A stretch of DNA of 40,717 bases, from the NCBI GenBank assembly GCA_963205305.1, contig CAUJIC010000064.1, forward strand, positions 1 to 40,717, given 5' to 3'. Within the stretch, counting starts at the first letter, position 1. The number at the start of each line of letters is the position of its first letter. The notes beneath the pieces were generated by a model. It saw nothing but the letters and a program-made list of their open reading frames with translations. It had not been told where the DNA came from and did no database searches. The translations under genes were made by a program, and so were the position numbers. The DNA comes from Pseudomonadota bacterium (GTDB taxonomy: Bacteria > Pseudomonadota > Alphaproteobacteria > Rickettsiales > UBA3002). Positions 20,394 to 29,040 of this stretch are shown here, piece by piece.

Positions 20394-20460
20394 GTGCTAT
20401 TACCGTTTTAAAAAGAGCACTTGCCGGAGTCTATATTGTGCGGTGTCCCGCTGTTTTTTG

Positions 20461-20476
20461 CCACTATATGTAGTGG
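20461..20476. promoter_or_regulatory. Palindrome over the ftsZ -10 box
   Basis: CCACTA-TATG-TAGTGG, perfect 6-base arms, covers the predicted -10 hexamer (20463-20468) and the bases just upstream. This placement suits a repressor operator. It could instead act as the end of the ftsA message, being followed by TTTTC on the plus strand but not on the minus strand. Confidence 0.42.
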
Positions 20477-20491
20477 TTTTCACGATGTAAA
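20463..20491 (-). promoter_or_regulatory. Sigma70-type promoter of ftsZ
   Basis: Minus strand: TTTACA (20486-20491), exact 17-base spacer, TATAGT (20463-20468); each hexamer matches consensus at 5 of 6. Predicted start near 20456, giving a leader of about 92 bases. Confidence 0.62.
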
Positions 20492-20528
20492 GGGATTGTT
20501 AGAAAAAATTACAAAAATACACACGCAC

Positions 20529-21788
20529 TTAAAAATTCTCGCGAATCCATTTCAAAATGCGCTCAGGGAACCAGCCTTTACGCGTGTTGGTGGCGTTCAG
20601 AATTTCCTCTTCCCACGGGCGATTTTTGACATAATGCAACATGCCAATCACGCTCGCAAACGCTGGACCAGAGACCGCTTCAGCCAAGCCCGCAATGGCC
20701 GCAGGCTTACCTTTACGCACTTGTTTGCCTAGCATGCGCTCGGCCAAGTCGCTCACCGCAATCATCTGGCTGGCGCCACCCGTAATCACACAGCGGCGTC
20801 CTGCAATTTTATCCACACCAGCGGCCTCGAGCTTGCCACGAATCAGCTCAAAAATCTCTTCCATGCGTGGGCGAATCACCCCCACCAACATGGCGCGGGG
20901 CATGGTGGTTGGCTCATCCTCGTCCTCGCGCTCGCCAAGTTGCGGCACGTCGATCATCACTTCCGCATCGCGTACGGAATTAACCGCGCTGCCGTGGAGT
21001 GTTTTTAGGCGCTCGGCATGGTGAATGCTGGTCGAAAGCCCTTGGGCGATGTCGCTTGTTACATGGTTGCCGCCGATGGGGATACAATCGGAATACACAT
21101 TCCGCCCGCCGACAAACACAGCAAAGCTGGTGGTGCCACCGCCCATATCAATCAGCGTGACGCCCAAATCCATTTCGTCCTTCTCAAGCGCGGAAAGCGC
21201 GCTCGCGTGGCACGCCAACACATGGTCAGAAATGTTGAGGTGCGCGCGGCCAATACACTGCGCGACATTCCTGAGATATTGTTCACGCGCCGTAATAATT
21301 TGTAAATCCGCGCCGAGTTTTTTACCAATCATGCCGCGTGGATCGCGCAGCCCGCGCGCATTATCGAGCGAATATTGCGATGGGAAACAATGCAAAATCG
21401 CCGTATCATCGGCATTCAAACTGGCGCAGCCTTCCAAAATCACATCGGCAATGTCTTGGTCGCTCACGCCATCGGCCAATACATCGAGCTCCACCGATAC
21501 ATGTCGCGACTTCAGGTTGGTGCCATTTGCGCTCACCAGCACATTTTCAATCGTCACACCCGCCATTTGCTCGGCGGCGTGTACGGCGGCGGTGATGGAA
21601 GTTCCCGCTTCGCCAATATCGGTGATGACACCTGATTTAACGCCCTTGGCCAACTGATGCCCCACGCCCGTGACAGCAAACGTTCCGTCCTCCGCCGTCG
21701 TCGCGATGAGGCAGACGATTTTCGTCGTACCAATATCGAGTACGGCGGTCACGCCATTGCGGCTAGGGGCTGGGTTACGCATCGTCAT
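20529..21788 (-). CDS. ftsA: Cell division protein FtsA
   Basis: Actin-like ATPase that tethers FtsZ to the membrane and recruits later division proteins. The 419-residue protein has phosphate-1 motif AVLDIGTTKIVCLI, phosphate-2 LIDMGGGTTSFAVF and the GRRCVITGGASQM adenosine motif. The C-terminus (RILKWIRENF) is the amphipathic membrane-targeting helix. ATG 21788 has GGAG 7 bases upstream, 12 bases after ftsQ. Normal length, no anomaly. Confidence 0.97.
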   Translation of the reverse strand: MTMRNPAPSRNGVTAVLDIGTTKIVCLIATTAEDGTFAVTGVGHQLAKGVKSGVITDIGEAGTSITAAVHAAEQMAGVTIENVLVSANGTNLKSRHVSVELDVLADGVSDQDIADVILEGCASLNADDTAILHCFPSQYSLDNARGLRDPRGMIGKKLGADLQIITAREQYLRNVAQCIGRAHLNISDHVLACHASALSALEKDEMDLGVTLIDMGGGTTSFAVFVGGRNVYSDCIPIGGNHVTSDIAQGLSTSIHHAERLKTLHGSAVNSVRDAEVMIDVPQLGEREDEDEPTTMPRAMLVGVIRPRMEEIFELIRGKLEAAGVDKIAGRRCVITGGASQMIAVSDLAERMLGKQVRKGKPAAIAGLAEAVSGPAFASVIGMLHYVKNRPWEEEILNATNTRKGWFPERILKWIRENF

Positions 21789-21800
21789 AGAACTCCAATA

Positions 21801-22685
21801 TTAAGTATCGCGGGCGGTGGTCAGTGTAATCGGATTTTTTTCTTGCTCAAGCGGCATAATGAAAACTCGATCTTCGACCCGCATATCCACAGAGCGAATA
21901 GCTTTCCCCAGCAGCGCTTCTTTCTCCACCAAAGTGGCAAAACGTTTCCATGCATCGGCGGGCTTTTCCTCGGGCAGCATCACCACCACATCATGCACTA
22001 ATTGCACATTCCAGCGGCGCTGGCCAATACGCACGGCAGCCACCACATCGGGCTTTAGGCTTGGTGCGGTTTCAAGTAGCGCCAACAACTCGGCCACATG
22101 CTGGGGGGCATCCGCACCTACCACGACGGGCAACACCAATTTACCCTTATATTTATCGCGTGATAGAACAGCTCCCTCAGCATCGATCAATTTTTGTACA
22201 CCCCCCACCTGCCACCATGCGGCGGGTCTGCGCTCGGTGATGGCCACCGTCAGTTGGTTGGGTAAGGTGCGGCTAATGATCACGGATTTCACTTCAGGAA
22301 TCGCTAGCAACCGCGTTTTTATGTCATCAAGCTTCATCGCCAAAATCGGTGCGCCTTGCTTTATGTCGAGCGCCGCTTTAATTTCCTTCGCATCGGCATG
22401 CTTGCGCCCCACTAGCGTCACCTGCTCTACCCGAAACCCAACCGTTGCGGTGTGCTGCCAAAAGCTGGTGCTGCTTTGTTCCATTGCTTCTTGCAGCTTG
22501 CCCGTGTGCACCAACCACCAACTGCCCACCAACCCATAGGCAATCAGCGCCAAGCCGCCACCCATCAACACGCGGCGCTTGATATGCTGGCGGCGCAGCT
22601 TGGCTTTTTTGCGGCCGAACTCCTCCACCGCTTGCGCGCGGGTGACGCCCTTTTGCTTCACCTTGACTCTGGCGCGATTAGCCAT
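21801..22685 (-). CDS. ftsQ: Cell division protein FtsQ
   Basis: Bitopic inner-membrane divisome scaffold. The 294-residue protein has a basic cytoplasmic N-terminus (MANRARVKVKQKG), a single membrane span near residues 42-62 (VLMGGGLALIAYGLVGSWWL), then a POTRA domain (VEQVTLVGRKHADAKEIKAAL) and the FtsQ domain with SRTLPNQLTVAITERRPAAWW. ATG 22685 overlaps the ddl stop by 8 bases and has AGG upstream; the frame is open further to 22742, but that would lie inside ddl. The C-terminus is diverged, as usual. Confidence 0.94.
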   Translation of the reverse strand: MANRARVKVKQKGVTRAQAVEEFGRKKAKLRRQHIKRRVLMGGGLALIAYGLVGSWWLVHTGKLQEAMEQSSTSFWQHTATVGFRVEQVTLVGRKHADAKEIKAALDIKQGAPILAMKLDDIKTRLLAIPEVKSVIISRTLPNQLTVAITERRPAAWWQVGGVQKLIDAEGAVLSRDKYKGKLVLPVVVGADAPQHVAELLALLETAPSLKPDVVAAVRIGQRRWNVQLVHDVVVMLPEEKPADAWKRFATLVEKEALLGKAIRSVDMRVEDRVFIMPLEQEKNPITLTTARDT

Positions 22686-23577
22686 CCAACCTCGCAGTTT
22701 TGAGGATGCGTGCGACGAGTTCGTTGAAGCTGATGCCCGCATAGGCAGCGAGCTCTGGCGAGAGCGACATCGGAGTCATTCCTGGTTGGGTGTTCGTTTC
22801 CAGAATATAAATTTTACCGTCGCCTTTTTCATCCCAGCGGAAATCGGAACGCGTCAGCGAACGGCACCCCAGCGCGCGGTGGGCAGCTAGTGCCATGGCC
22901 ATCACTTCATCGTAAATTTTTTGTGGCAATTGCGCGGGGCAAATATGCACACTGCCACCTGCCGTATATTTATTGTCGTAATCATAGAACCCGGTCGGGA
23001 TCGTGATTTCCGTCACCCCCAGCGCCACATCATCGAGCACCGCGCAGGTCAGCTCGCGCCCCGCGATATATTGCTCCACCAGCACCGTCTCGCCATACGG
23101 CCAGTTTTCCTTAGTGAAATGGAAATTATCTTTTTCGAACACCAATTTCACACCCACACTGCTGCCCTCGTTGCTGGGCTTAACCACATAGGGGCGCGGC
23201 ATCACATCGCCTGCAATCAGCTCATCCTTGTGCGCCACCACACCTTTGGCCACGCGGATGCCCGCTTTCTCGAACACCACTTTCGCCATCGGCTTATCCA
23301 TCGCCACGGCGGAGGCCAGCACGCCCGAATGGGTGTAGGGGATTTTTAAAATTTCGAGCACACCTTGGATGCAGCCATCCTCGCCGTAGCGCCCGTGCAA
23401 CGCATTGAACACCGCATCGGGTTTTGCACGCAACAAATCGTCCACCACGTTCGCTGAAACATCAATCGCCACCACACTGTGGCCAAGCGCCAACAGCGCC
23501 TTCTCTATCGCCCCACCACTGGTGAGCGAAACTTCACGTTCGGCGGACATTCCACCCTTTAATACGGCAACATGCAT
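22678..23577 (-). CDS. ddl: D-alanine-D-alanine ligase
   Basis: Makes the D-Ala-D-Ala dipeptide for muropeptides. The 299-residue ATP-grasp enzyme opens with MHVAVLKGGMSAEREVSLTSG and has FNALHGRYGEDGCIQGVLE. It carries the ATP-binding VVKPSNEGSSVGV and the C-terminal ILETNTQPGMTPMSL. ATG 23577 has GGAG 8 bases upstream and starts the family's conserved N-terminus; the frame stays open to 23691, but that part is not conserved. A 161-base gap on its upstream side holds no gene. Only a weak TTGCAT-17-TAATCT promoter candidate is visible there. Confidence 0.96.
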   Translation of the reverse strand: MHVAVLKGGMSAEREVSLTSGGAIEKALLALGHSVVAIDVSANVVDDLLRAKPDAVFNALHGRYGEDGCIQGVLEILKIPYTHSGVLASAVAMDKPMAKVVFEKAGIRVAKGVVAHKDELIAGDVMPRPYVVKPSNEGSSVGVKLVFEKDNFHFTKENWPYGETVLVEQYIAGRELTCAVLDDVALGVTEITIPTGFYDYDNKYTAGGSVHICPAQLPQKIYDEVMAMALAAHRALGCRSLTRSDFRWDEKGDGKIYILETNTQPGMTPMSLSPELAAYAGISFNELVARILKTARLDG

Positions 23578-23738
23578 CTCATAAACTCCATCGACGCATT
23601 CTAGGAATTGCGCCTTGCTATAGGTTATTATGCCGATGCGATGATTTTTTATTGTTGGGGAGAGATTAGCCCAAGCATTCAAGGGATGCAATGGTTATGC
23701 GGGCTTCCCAATCCGCTTAATTTTTTAATGCATCAAGT

Positions 23739-24209
23739 TCAATATAGCCAATGGTCTCTTTCTGGAATCGGCTCAATGAATTTTAGGATTTCCTGCTCTG
23801 CGCTTAAGCTAAATAGGCCTAAAGGCACACGCATATTAGGAATAAACATGCGTGGCGCATTTTTAGTATAAAGGTCCATAATGGCCACATACCTAGAATA
23901 AAAGTGACACCGATAGCCGATTTCAGAGAGTTGTAACCGTGTGCTGCCAAAGATGGTTCTTTTTTCAATTGTATCATCGTCGAGAACTATTCGAATGGTG
24001 GCCATGCTAAGGCCAAGAGGCACCATAATCAGCAACAATAATGACATCCCCCAATCTGCAGCAGAGATACGCAAAATAAATTCTGGTTGCTCAATGATTT
24101 TTCTGGCTACCCAGAGTAGCCAAATAAAGAGCGGCGGCAGAACAATAAATCTAGCAAAAAAGCGGACTAACCAAGAGGGCTTAAGGTAAACTGGCGATTT
24201 CAAAATCAT
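23739..24209 (-). CDS. Unknown membrane protein with PH-like domain, AT-rich
   Basis: I do not recognise this 156-residue protein. Two hydrophobic spans are clear, near residues 18-38 (RFFARFIVLPPLFIWLLWVA) and 53-73 (WGMSLLLLIMVPLGLSMATI). A soluble C-terminal part follows (TIRIVLDDDTIEKRTIFGST, then the LSEIGYRCHFYSRYVAIMDLY stretch). This is the layout of small bacterial PH-domain membrane proteins. ATG 24209 is 4 bases after murB; an overlapping TTG at 24230 is possible. GC is roughly 40-48% by hand counts, well below the adjoining mur genes, suggesting a later insertion between murB and ddl. Confidence 0.7.
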   Translation of the reverse strand: MILKSPVYLKPSWLVRFFARFIVLPPLFIWLLWVARKIIEQPEFILRISAADWGMSLLLLIMVPLGLSMATIRIVLDDDTIEKRTIFGSTRLQLSEIGYRCHFYSRYVAIMDLYTKNAPRMFIPNMRVPLGLFSLSAEQEILKFIEPIPERDHWLY

Positions 24210-24213
24210 AATA

Positions 24214-25104
24214 TTATCTTTTTGTCCCAATACGCTTAATTTCCCAGCGCAACTCCACGCCAGAGGTCGCTAGCACCCGCCGCCGCACCTCTTCGCCCAG
24301 CGCCTCAAGGTCGGCCGCTGTAGCATTGCCCGTATTAATCATAAAATTGCAGTGCAGTTCGCTCATCTGCGCTCCGCCGATGGTAAGGCCGCGGCAGCCA
24401 GCCTTATCAATCAGCTCCCACGCCTTGTGTCTCTCAGGGTTGGCGAAGGTGCTGCCGCCCGTGCGTTCACGAATCGGCTGTGACCCCTCGCGCTTGGCCT
24501 GAATTTCGGCAATCCGTGCCTCAATCGCTTGCGGGTCATCCGCCGTTGTCGCAAACCAGCCCCGCGTAAAAATAAGGCCACTCGGCCCACCGTAATGGCG
24601 ATAGCTATACTTCATATCATCAAGGCCGAGCATGATGATTTCGCCCGCTGGCGTCACCGCCTCTGCCTTAATCAGCGTATCCTTTACCTCGCGCCCATAG
24701 GCACCCGCATTCATCGCCAATGCGCCACCGACCGTGCCGGGGATGCCACTCATAAACTCTAGCCCCGCCCTGCCCATACTCGCCGAAAGCCGCGCAAGGT
24801 TGAGGTCAAGCATCGCCGCACCTGCCACTACCACATCGCCCTCGAGCGTTGCTTCATTAAAAAACCGCCCGAGGCGAATCACCACCCCATCCAGCCCGCC
24901 ATCGCGCACAATCAGGTTGCTGCCCACACCAATGACAGTGACCAACATATCCGCAGGCTTGTGCTTAATAAAATGTGCGATGTCGTGCGTATCCTCAGGC
25001 TTAAACAGCACCTCGGCCGCACCGCCCACGCCAAACCAGTTGGTTTTGGCGAGAGGTGCATTAAAGCGGTATTGCCCGCGGACTTCTGGCAGGTCGCTAC
25101 GCAC
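24214..25104 (-). CDS. murB: UDP-N-acetylenolpyruvoylglucosamine reductase MurB
   Basis: FAD enzyme that reduces enolpyruvyl-UDP-GlcNAc to UDP-MurNAc. The 296-residue protein has the FAD-binding block [20 protein letters not shown], the [18 protein letters not shown] loop, the YRHYGG stretch and GGSTFANP with the catalytic serine. I set the start at GTG 25104, which overlaps the murC stop by 8 bases and has GGAAG upstream. The frame continues 23 codons inside murC, without family similarity. It is co-transcribed with murC. Confidence 0.96.
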   Translation of the reverse strand: MRSDLPEVRGQYRFNAPLAKTNWFGVGGAAEVLFKPEDTHDIAHFIKHKPADMLVTVIGVGSNLIVRDGGLDGVVIRLGRFFNEATLEGDVVVAGAAMLDLNLARLSASMGRAGLEFMSGIPGTVGGALAMNAGAYGREVKDTLIKAEAVTPAGEIIMLGLDDMKYSYRHYGGPSGLIFTRGWFATTADDPQAIEARIAEIQAKREGSQPIRERTGGSTFANPERHKAWELIDKAGCRGLTIGGAQMSELHCNFMINTGNATAADLEALGEEVRRRVLATSGVELRWEIKRIGTKR

Positions 25105-26560
25105 GTTTCTTCCGCAGTGCTTCCAGCTCCTTCGGCAAGCTGCCCGCCCATTTGCTAATGCTGCCAGCGCCAAGGCAAATCACAAAATCATTCGGCTGCG
25201 CAATGTCGTTAATCATGCGGGCGAGGTCTTTTTCGCTTGGCAGTGCCAGCACATGCTTGTGGCCATGGTTGCGGATTCCCTCCACCAACGCATCGCGGTT
25301 GGCGCCCTCAATCGGCTCCTCGCCTGCCGTGTACACATCCGCCACCAGCACCGTATCGGCATCCGAGAAACAGGTGCAGAAATCCGTGAACAAACTATGC
25401 AACCGCGTGTAGCGGTGCGGCTGTACCACGGCGATCACGCGGCCGCCGCTCGCTTCCACCGCTTGGCGCGCACTGCTCAGCGTTGCGGCAATCTCGACAG
25501 GATGGTGGCCATAATCATCAATAATCGTGATGCCATTCACCTCACCCGTTTTGGTGAAGCGGCGCTTCACGCCTGCAAATTCACTCAGCGTTTTCACAAT
25601 CACTGCATCGTCGATTCCCACCTCGCGCGCAACGGTAAGCGCGGCGAGCGCATTACGCACATTGTGCATGCCATACATCGGCAGCGTAACATCTTTGAGC
25701 GTCTTCACCTCGCCCGTGCTGCGGTTGCTGATTTCCACATCAAACATCTGCGCGCCGCTCACTTGGCGAATATTCACCGCCCGCACATCGGCCTGCGGGC
25801 TGGTGCCGTAACTAATCACACGGCGGTCGATAATTTTCGCCATCAGTGCTTGCACCTCGGGGTGGTCGATGCACAGCACCCCAAACCCATAGAACGGCAA
25901 TTGCGTAATGAACTGGTGGAAGGCCGCCTTCAGGGCGTCGAACGTGCCATAATGGTCGAGATGTTCAGGATCGATATTCGTCACCACCGCAATAGTGGAA
26001 GGGATGCGGATAAACGTGCCGTCACTCTCGTCGGCCTCCACCACCATCCAGTCTCCCTCGCCCTTCACCGCGTTGGTGCCAATGGCGTTGATGATACCGC
26101 CATTGATGACCGTCGGCTGCTTGCCGCCTGCCATAAATAACGTCGAAATCAGTGAGGTGGTCGTTGTTTTTCCGTGCGTGCCCGCAATGGAAACGGTGGC
26201 CTTCAGACGCATCAATTCCGCCAGCATTTCCGCACGGCGCACCACAGGGATACGCATCGCGCGCGCTTCCACCACTTCGGGGTTATCGTTCTTCACGGCG
26301 GAGGAAATGACAAGCACTGCAGCACCCGCAATGTTCTCAGCTTTGTGCGGGCCAATCACCACGTTGATGCCTTGCTTGCGTAAACGCTCCACCACATAAT
26401 TATCCGCCAGATCCGAACCCTGAACCTGATAACCCAAATTGCTCAGCACCTCGGCAATGCCACTCATGCCAATGCCACCAATGCCGACAAAATGCAGCAT
26501 GCCCACATCCAGCGGCATGGTGTTGCCCAGTGAAAAACTACGAATGGGTTTTGCGTTCAT
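25097..26560 (-). CDS. murC: UDP-N-acetylmuramate-L-alanine ligase MurC
   Basis: Adds the first amino acid of the stem peptide. The 487-residue Mur ligase has the N-terminal Rossmann motif [17 protein letters not shown], the ATP loop GTHGKTTT (127-134), [14 protein letters not shown] and the [10 protein letters not shown] motif of the C-terminal domain. ATG 26560 follows GAGAGAG. It is 15 bases from the DUF3147 gene and overlaps murB. No anomaly. Confidence 0.97.
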   Translation of the reverse strand: MNAKPIRSFSLGNTMPLDVGMLHFVGIGGIGMSGIAEVLSNLGYQVQGSDLADNYVVERLRKQGINVVIGPHKAENIAGAAVLVISSAVKNDNPEVVEARAMRIPVVRRAEMLAELMRLKATVSIAGTHGKTTTTSLISTLFMAGGKQPTVINGGIINAIGTNAVKGEGDWMVVEADESDGTFIRIPSTIAVVTNIDPEHLDHYGTFDALKAAFHQFITQLPFYGFGVLCIDHPEVQALMAKIIDRRVISYGTSPQADVRAVNIRQVSGAQMFDVEISNRSTGEVKTLKDVTLPMYGMHNVRNALAALTVAREVGIDDAVIVKTLSEFAGVKRRFTKTGEVNGITIIDDYGHHPVEIAATLSSARQAVEASGGRVIAVVQPHRYTRLHSLFTDFCTCFSDADTVLVADVYTAGEEPIEGANRDALVEGIRNHGHKHVLALPSEKDLARMINDIAQPNDFVICLGAGSISKWAGSLPKELEALRKKRA

Positions 26561-26575
26561 ATCTCTCTCGTCTTC

Positions 26576-26926
26576 CTAAAGCCGAATACCAAATTTTGCG
26601 GCTATCATAACGGTGAGTGCGTAAAGCACAATGGTCAAGGCGCAGCCAGCGGCGAGCGATGTCCAAAAACCCACGCCGTGGCGCAGCAGCGCAGGCATCA
26701 GCAAAAACATCGGCAAGCTCGGGATGACGTACCAAAATGTTGCCTCGACATGACTGGCCATCCGCGCGCTATCGCCCGTGTCGCGCCACAACCAGATCAT
26801 CGCAAGGATGGATACGAGCGGCAGTGAAACAATCAGCGCGCCAAGGGCGGGGCTGCGCTTCGCCACTTCGGATACAAGCGCAATCAAAAACCCACTCAGC
26901 GCACATTTGATGGCAAAGTACATCAT
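26576..26926 (-). CDS. DUF3147-family small membrane protein
   Basis: A 116-residue hydrophobic protein with four likely membrane spans. The segments are FAIKCALSGFLIALVSEVAK, then ALGALIVSLPLVSILAMIWL, FWYVIPSLPMFLLMPALLRH and LAAGCALTIVLYALTVMI. The sequence pattern matches DUF3147 as I recall it; no function is known for the family. The ATG overlaps the murG stop (ATGA), and murC follows 15 bases later, so it is translated as part of the mur operon. Its place between murG and murC suggests a link to envelope synthesis, but this is inference. Confidence 0.78.
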   Translation of the reverse strand: MMYFAIKCALSGFLIALVSEVAKRSPALGALIVSLPLVSILAMIWLWRDTGDSARMASHVEATFWYVIPSLPMFLLMPALLRHGVGFWTSLAAGCALTIVLYALTVMIAAKFGIRL

Positions 26927-28032
26927 GCTGCTGTCACCACATCCGCCAATTTTTCCGCCGCGTTGGCGCTCGATAGCGTCCGCATCGCGGTAGCAGCTTC
27001 ACTCAAGCGGTGCGGCACGCGCATCAACGTTTCAAGTTTCGTAGCCAATGATTCGGGCGTGAAGGCGCTTTGGGTGACCACCCAGCCCGCGCCCGATTCT
27101 TCAATCGCCTGCGCGTTGTAATATTGGTGGTTATCCGTCGCAATCGGCAGCGGCACCAGCAGCGCAGGCTTGCCCGCCACCATCAGCTCCGCCACGGTCG
27201 AGGCACCCGCGCGACAAATCACCAAATGTGCTGCCGCAAGGCGTGCCGCCACATCCACAAAGAACGGCGCTAAATCGACCTGCATGCCGATGGCCGAATA
27301 TTTCTCGCGTACCTGTGCAAGTTCACCCTCGCGGCATTGCTGGTCGAGACGAATGCGCGCACGCACGTCCTCGGGCAATTGTTTCATGGCTGCGGGCACC
27401 ACATCGCTAAACACGCTCGCACCTTGGCTGCCGCCAATCACCAGCACGCGCATCATGCCGCCTTCGGCCAGTTGCGGGTAATCCACCTGTGCAATCGCGC
27501 ACACCGCCGCGCGCACGGGGTTACCCGTCAACACCACTCGCGCCTTTGCTGCATCAGGCATCATGCGCGTGTGTTCATAGGTCGTTGCAATGCGCGTCGC
27601 GCGGCGCGCCAGCAAGCGGTTGACGCGACCAAGCACCGAGTTTTGCTCATGGATAATCGTCTGCTCGCCATTTAGTATGGCCGCGACCATGGTGGGGAAG
27701 GATGGATAGCCGCCAAACCCCACCACCGCGAGCGGCTTCAACTGCCGCAGTACGCGCCGCGCTTGCAGCACACCAAGGCCAATGCCCAGAATATTTTTAC
27801 ATTTACGCAACACACCGCCACCCAGCGACCCCGCACGAATCGTGTGGATGGGAATAGTGCCCAGCACACCATCGCTGCTGGTTTTGTTGTACTGGTGGAA
27901 GCGGTGATCGGTTACCAAATGGGGCTGATAGCCGCGTGCAATCAGCACTTCGGCCAGTGCCACGGCAGGGAAAATATGCCCGCCCGTGCCGCCCGCCGCC
28001 AGAACAATAATACGTGAGTTTGCATGTTTCAT
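26923..28032 (-). CDS. murG: Lipid II synthase MurG
   Basis: Membrane-associated glycosyltransferase that adds GlcNAc to lipid I. The 369-residue protein has the N-terminal glycine loop VLAAGGTGGHIFPAVALAEVL, the VGFGGYPSFPTM loop, HEQNSVLGRVNRLLA and the second loop VIGGSQGASVFSD. The UDP-GlcNAc site is CRAGASTVAEL...PALLVPLPIATDNHQYYNA. I take ATG 28032; an in-frame GTG at 28044 is the alternative, and neither has a clear Shine-Dalgarno. Because xth diverges upstream, murG must be the first gene of its own transcript, with a promoter in 28033-28168 that I could not place convincingly. Confidence 0.96.
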   Translation of the reverse strand: MKHANSRIIVLAAGGTGGHIFPAVALAEVLIARGYQPHLVTDHRFHQYNKTSSDGVLGTIPIHTIRAGSLGGGVLRKCKNILGIGLGVLQARRVLRQLKPLAVVGFGGYPSFPTMVAAILNGEQTIIHEQNSVLGRVNRLLARRATRIATTYEHTRMMPDAAKARVVLTGNPVRAAVCAIAQVDYPQLAEGGMMRVLVIGGSQGASVFSDVVPAAMKQLPEDVRARIRLDQQCREGELAQVREKYSAIGMQVDLAPFFVDVAARLAAAHLVICRAGASTVAELMVAGKPALLVPLPIATDNHQYYNAQAIEESGAGWVVTQSAFTPESLATKLETLMRVPHRLSEAATAMRTLSSANAAEKLADVVTAA

Positions 28033-28124
28033 AGGCGCAAACACTGCCGCGCTGCGTGGCGAAACGCAAGTATTTCCTATGATTGTTAATCACGCAAACC
28101 GCTTACTAGACTTTGCATGCGGCG

Positions 28125-28143
28125 AAGCCTACAGCTTAGGCTT
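28125..28143. repeat. Inverted repeat AAGCCTA-CAGCT-TAGGCTT between murG and xth
   Basis: Perfect 7-base arms (28125-28131 and 28137-28143) in the 136-base divergent intergenic region. It may be an operator serving either gene or a leader hairpin 25 bases before xth. No other clear signal was found in 28033-28168. Confidence 0.4.
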
Positions 28144-28168
28144 CACCATCCACCGCGAAAGCACGCGC

Positions 28169-28969
28169 ATGACCCTTAAACTCGCCACTTGGAACATCAA
28201 CTCCATCCGCATCCGCGAAAAGCCGCTCTCGCGCTTCATCAACGCCCATAAGCCCGATGTGTTGTGCCTGCAGGAAACCAAGGTCGATGACCCACTTTTC
28301 CCCCACGGCATGGTGCGCGGCCTTGGCTACAAACACGTCATTTTCACAGGCGAAAAATCCTATAACGGCGTGGCTATTCTCTCAAAAATCCCCATCAAAC
28401 AAATCGCCACGTTCGATATGATTGGTAACGGCCACACGCGCCACATCGCGGGCGAACTCGAAAACGGCTTCCAAATCCATAACTTCTATGTCCCCGCAGG
28501 CGGCGACATCCCCGACCGCGATCAAAACCAAAAGTTCGATGAGAAACTGCGTTTTGTGGATGCGATGCGCGATTGGTCGTCGCAGGAAGTGAAGAAAGAA
28601 AACAAAGTTGTTATCGTCGGTGATTTTAACATCGCCCCGCTGGAGCACGATGTCTGGTCATCCCGCCAACTGCGCGATGTGGTGAGCCACACGCCGATTG
28701 AGCGCGAGAAGTTGGGCGAACTGCAACGCCAAAGCGGCGGCTGGGTCGATGCCATGCGCACCCTCACCCCTGCGGAACAAAAACTTTATAGCTGGTGGAG
28801 CTATCGCAATAAAGACTGGGAAAAATCCGATCGTGGCCGCAGGCTCGATCATATCTGGCTCACCCCTGCTCTTGCACCCAGCCTCAAATCTGGTCTCATC
28901 GCCCGAGAAGCGCGCAACTATGACGGCCCGTCCGACCATGTGCCCGTGGTGGTGGAGTTGGCAGCTTAA
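28169..28969 (+). CDS. xth: Exodeoxyribonuclease III
   Basis: AP endonuclease and 3'-5' exonuclease of base excision repair. The 266-residue protein has the family order: LATWNINSIRIR, LCLQETKVDD (catalytic Glu near 36), GYKHVIFTGEKSYNGVAILS, VVIVGDFNIAPLEHDVW, GRRLDHIWLT and the C-terminal GPSDHVPVVVEL with the catalytic Asp-His pair. ATG 28169 opens the conserved region; the frame stays open upstream to 27986 across murG, without similarity. It runs opposite to the dcw genes, between murG and the lolA group, which is unusual. Confidence 0.96.
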   Translation: MTLKLATWNINSIRIREKPLSRFINAHKPDVLCLQETKVDDPLFPHGMVRGLGYKHVIFTGEKSYNGVAILSKIPIKQIATFDMIGNGHTRHIAGELENGFQIHNFYVPAGGDIPDRDQNQKFDEKLRFVDAMRDWSSQEVKKENKVVIVGDFNIAPLEHDVWSSRQLRDVVSHTPIEREKLGELQRQSGGWVDAMRTLTPAEQKLYSWWSYRNKDWEKSDRGRRLDHIWLTPALAPSLKSGLIAREARNYDGPSDHVPVVVELAA

Positions 28970-29023
28970 ACACAGCTAAAGTAGCAATCAGAAAGGTTAC
29001 AGGAGCGCGGTGGCGGAATGAAC

Positions 29024-29040
29024 ATAACCAAAACGGTTAT
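29024..29040. terminator. Hairpin between convergent xth and the unknown gene
   Basis: ATAACC-AAAAC-GGTTAT, perfect 6-base arms, overlapping the stop codon of the leftward gene and 55 bases after xth. Position between convergent genes suits a shared terminator, but there is no U tract and the stem is AT-rich. Confidence 0.3.

Noticed and set aside
23699..23727. Terminator-like GCGG-N10-CCGC followed by T-rich bases on the plus strand
   Set aside because: Only a 4-base stem, and no plus-strand gene ends there.
23578..23738. Promoter TTGCAT-17-TAATCT before ddl
   Set aside because: The -10 matches consensus at only about half its positions, and ddl can be read from the upstream mur transcript.
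24734..26140. 468-codon open frame on the plus strand across murB and murC
   Set aside because: It is fully antisense to two certain genes, His/Arg-rich, matches no family and has no ribosome site. It is a by-product of GC-rich codon bias on the coding strand.
27986..28168. Extension of xth upstream of 28169
   Set aside because: It overlaps murG, and the exonuclease III family begins at TLKLATWNIN.
28981..29036. Possible tRNA or small RNA in the GC-rich patch after xth
   Set aside because: No cloverleaf arms or T-loop could be formed; it is ordinary intergenic sequence ending in the hairpin at 29024-29040.
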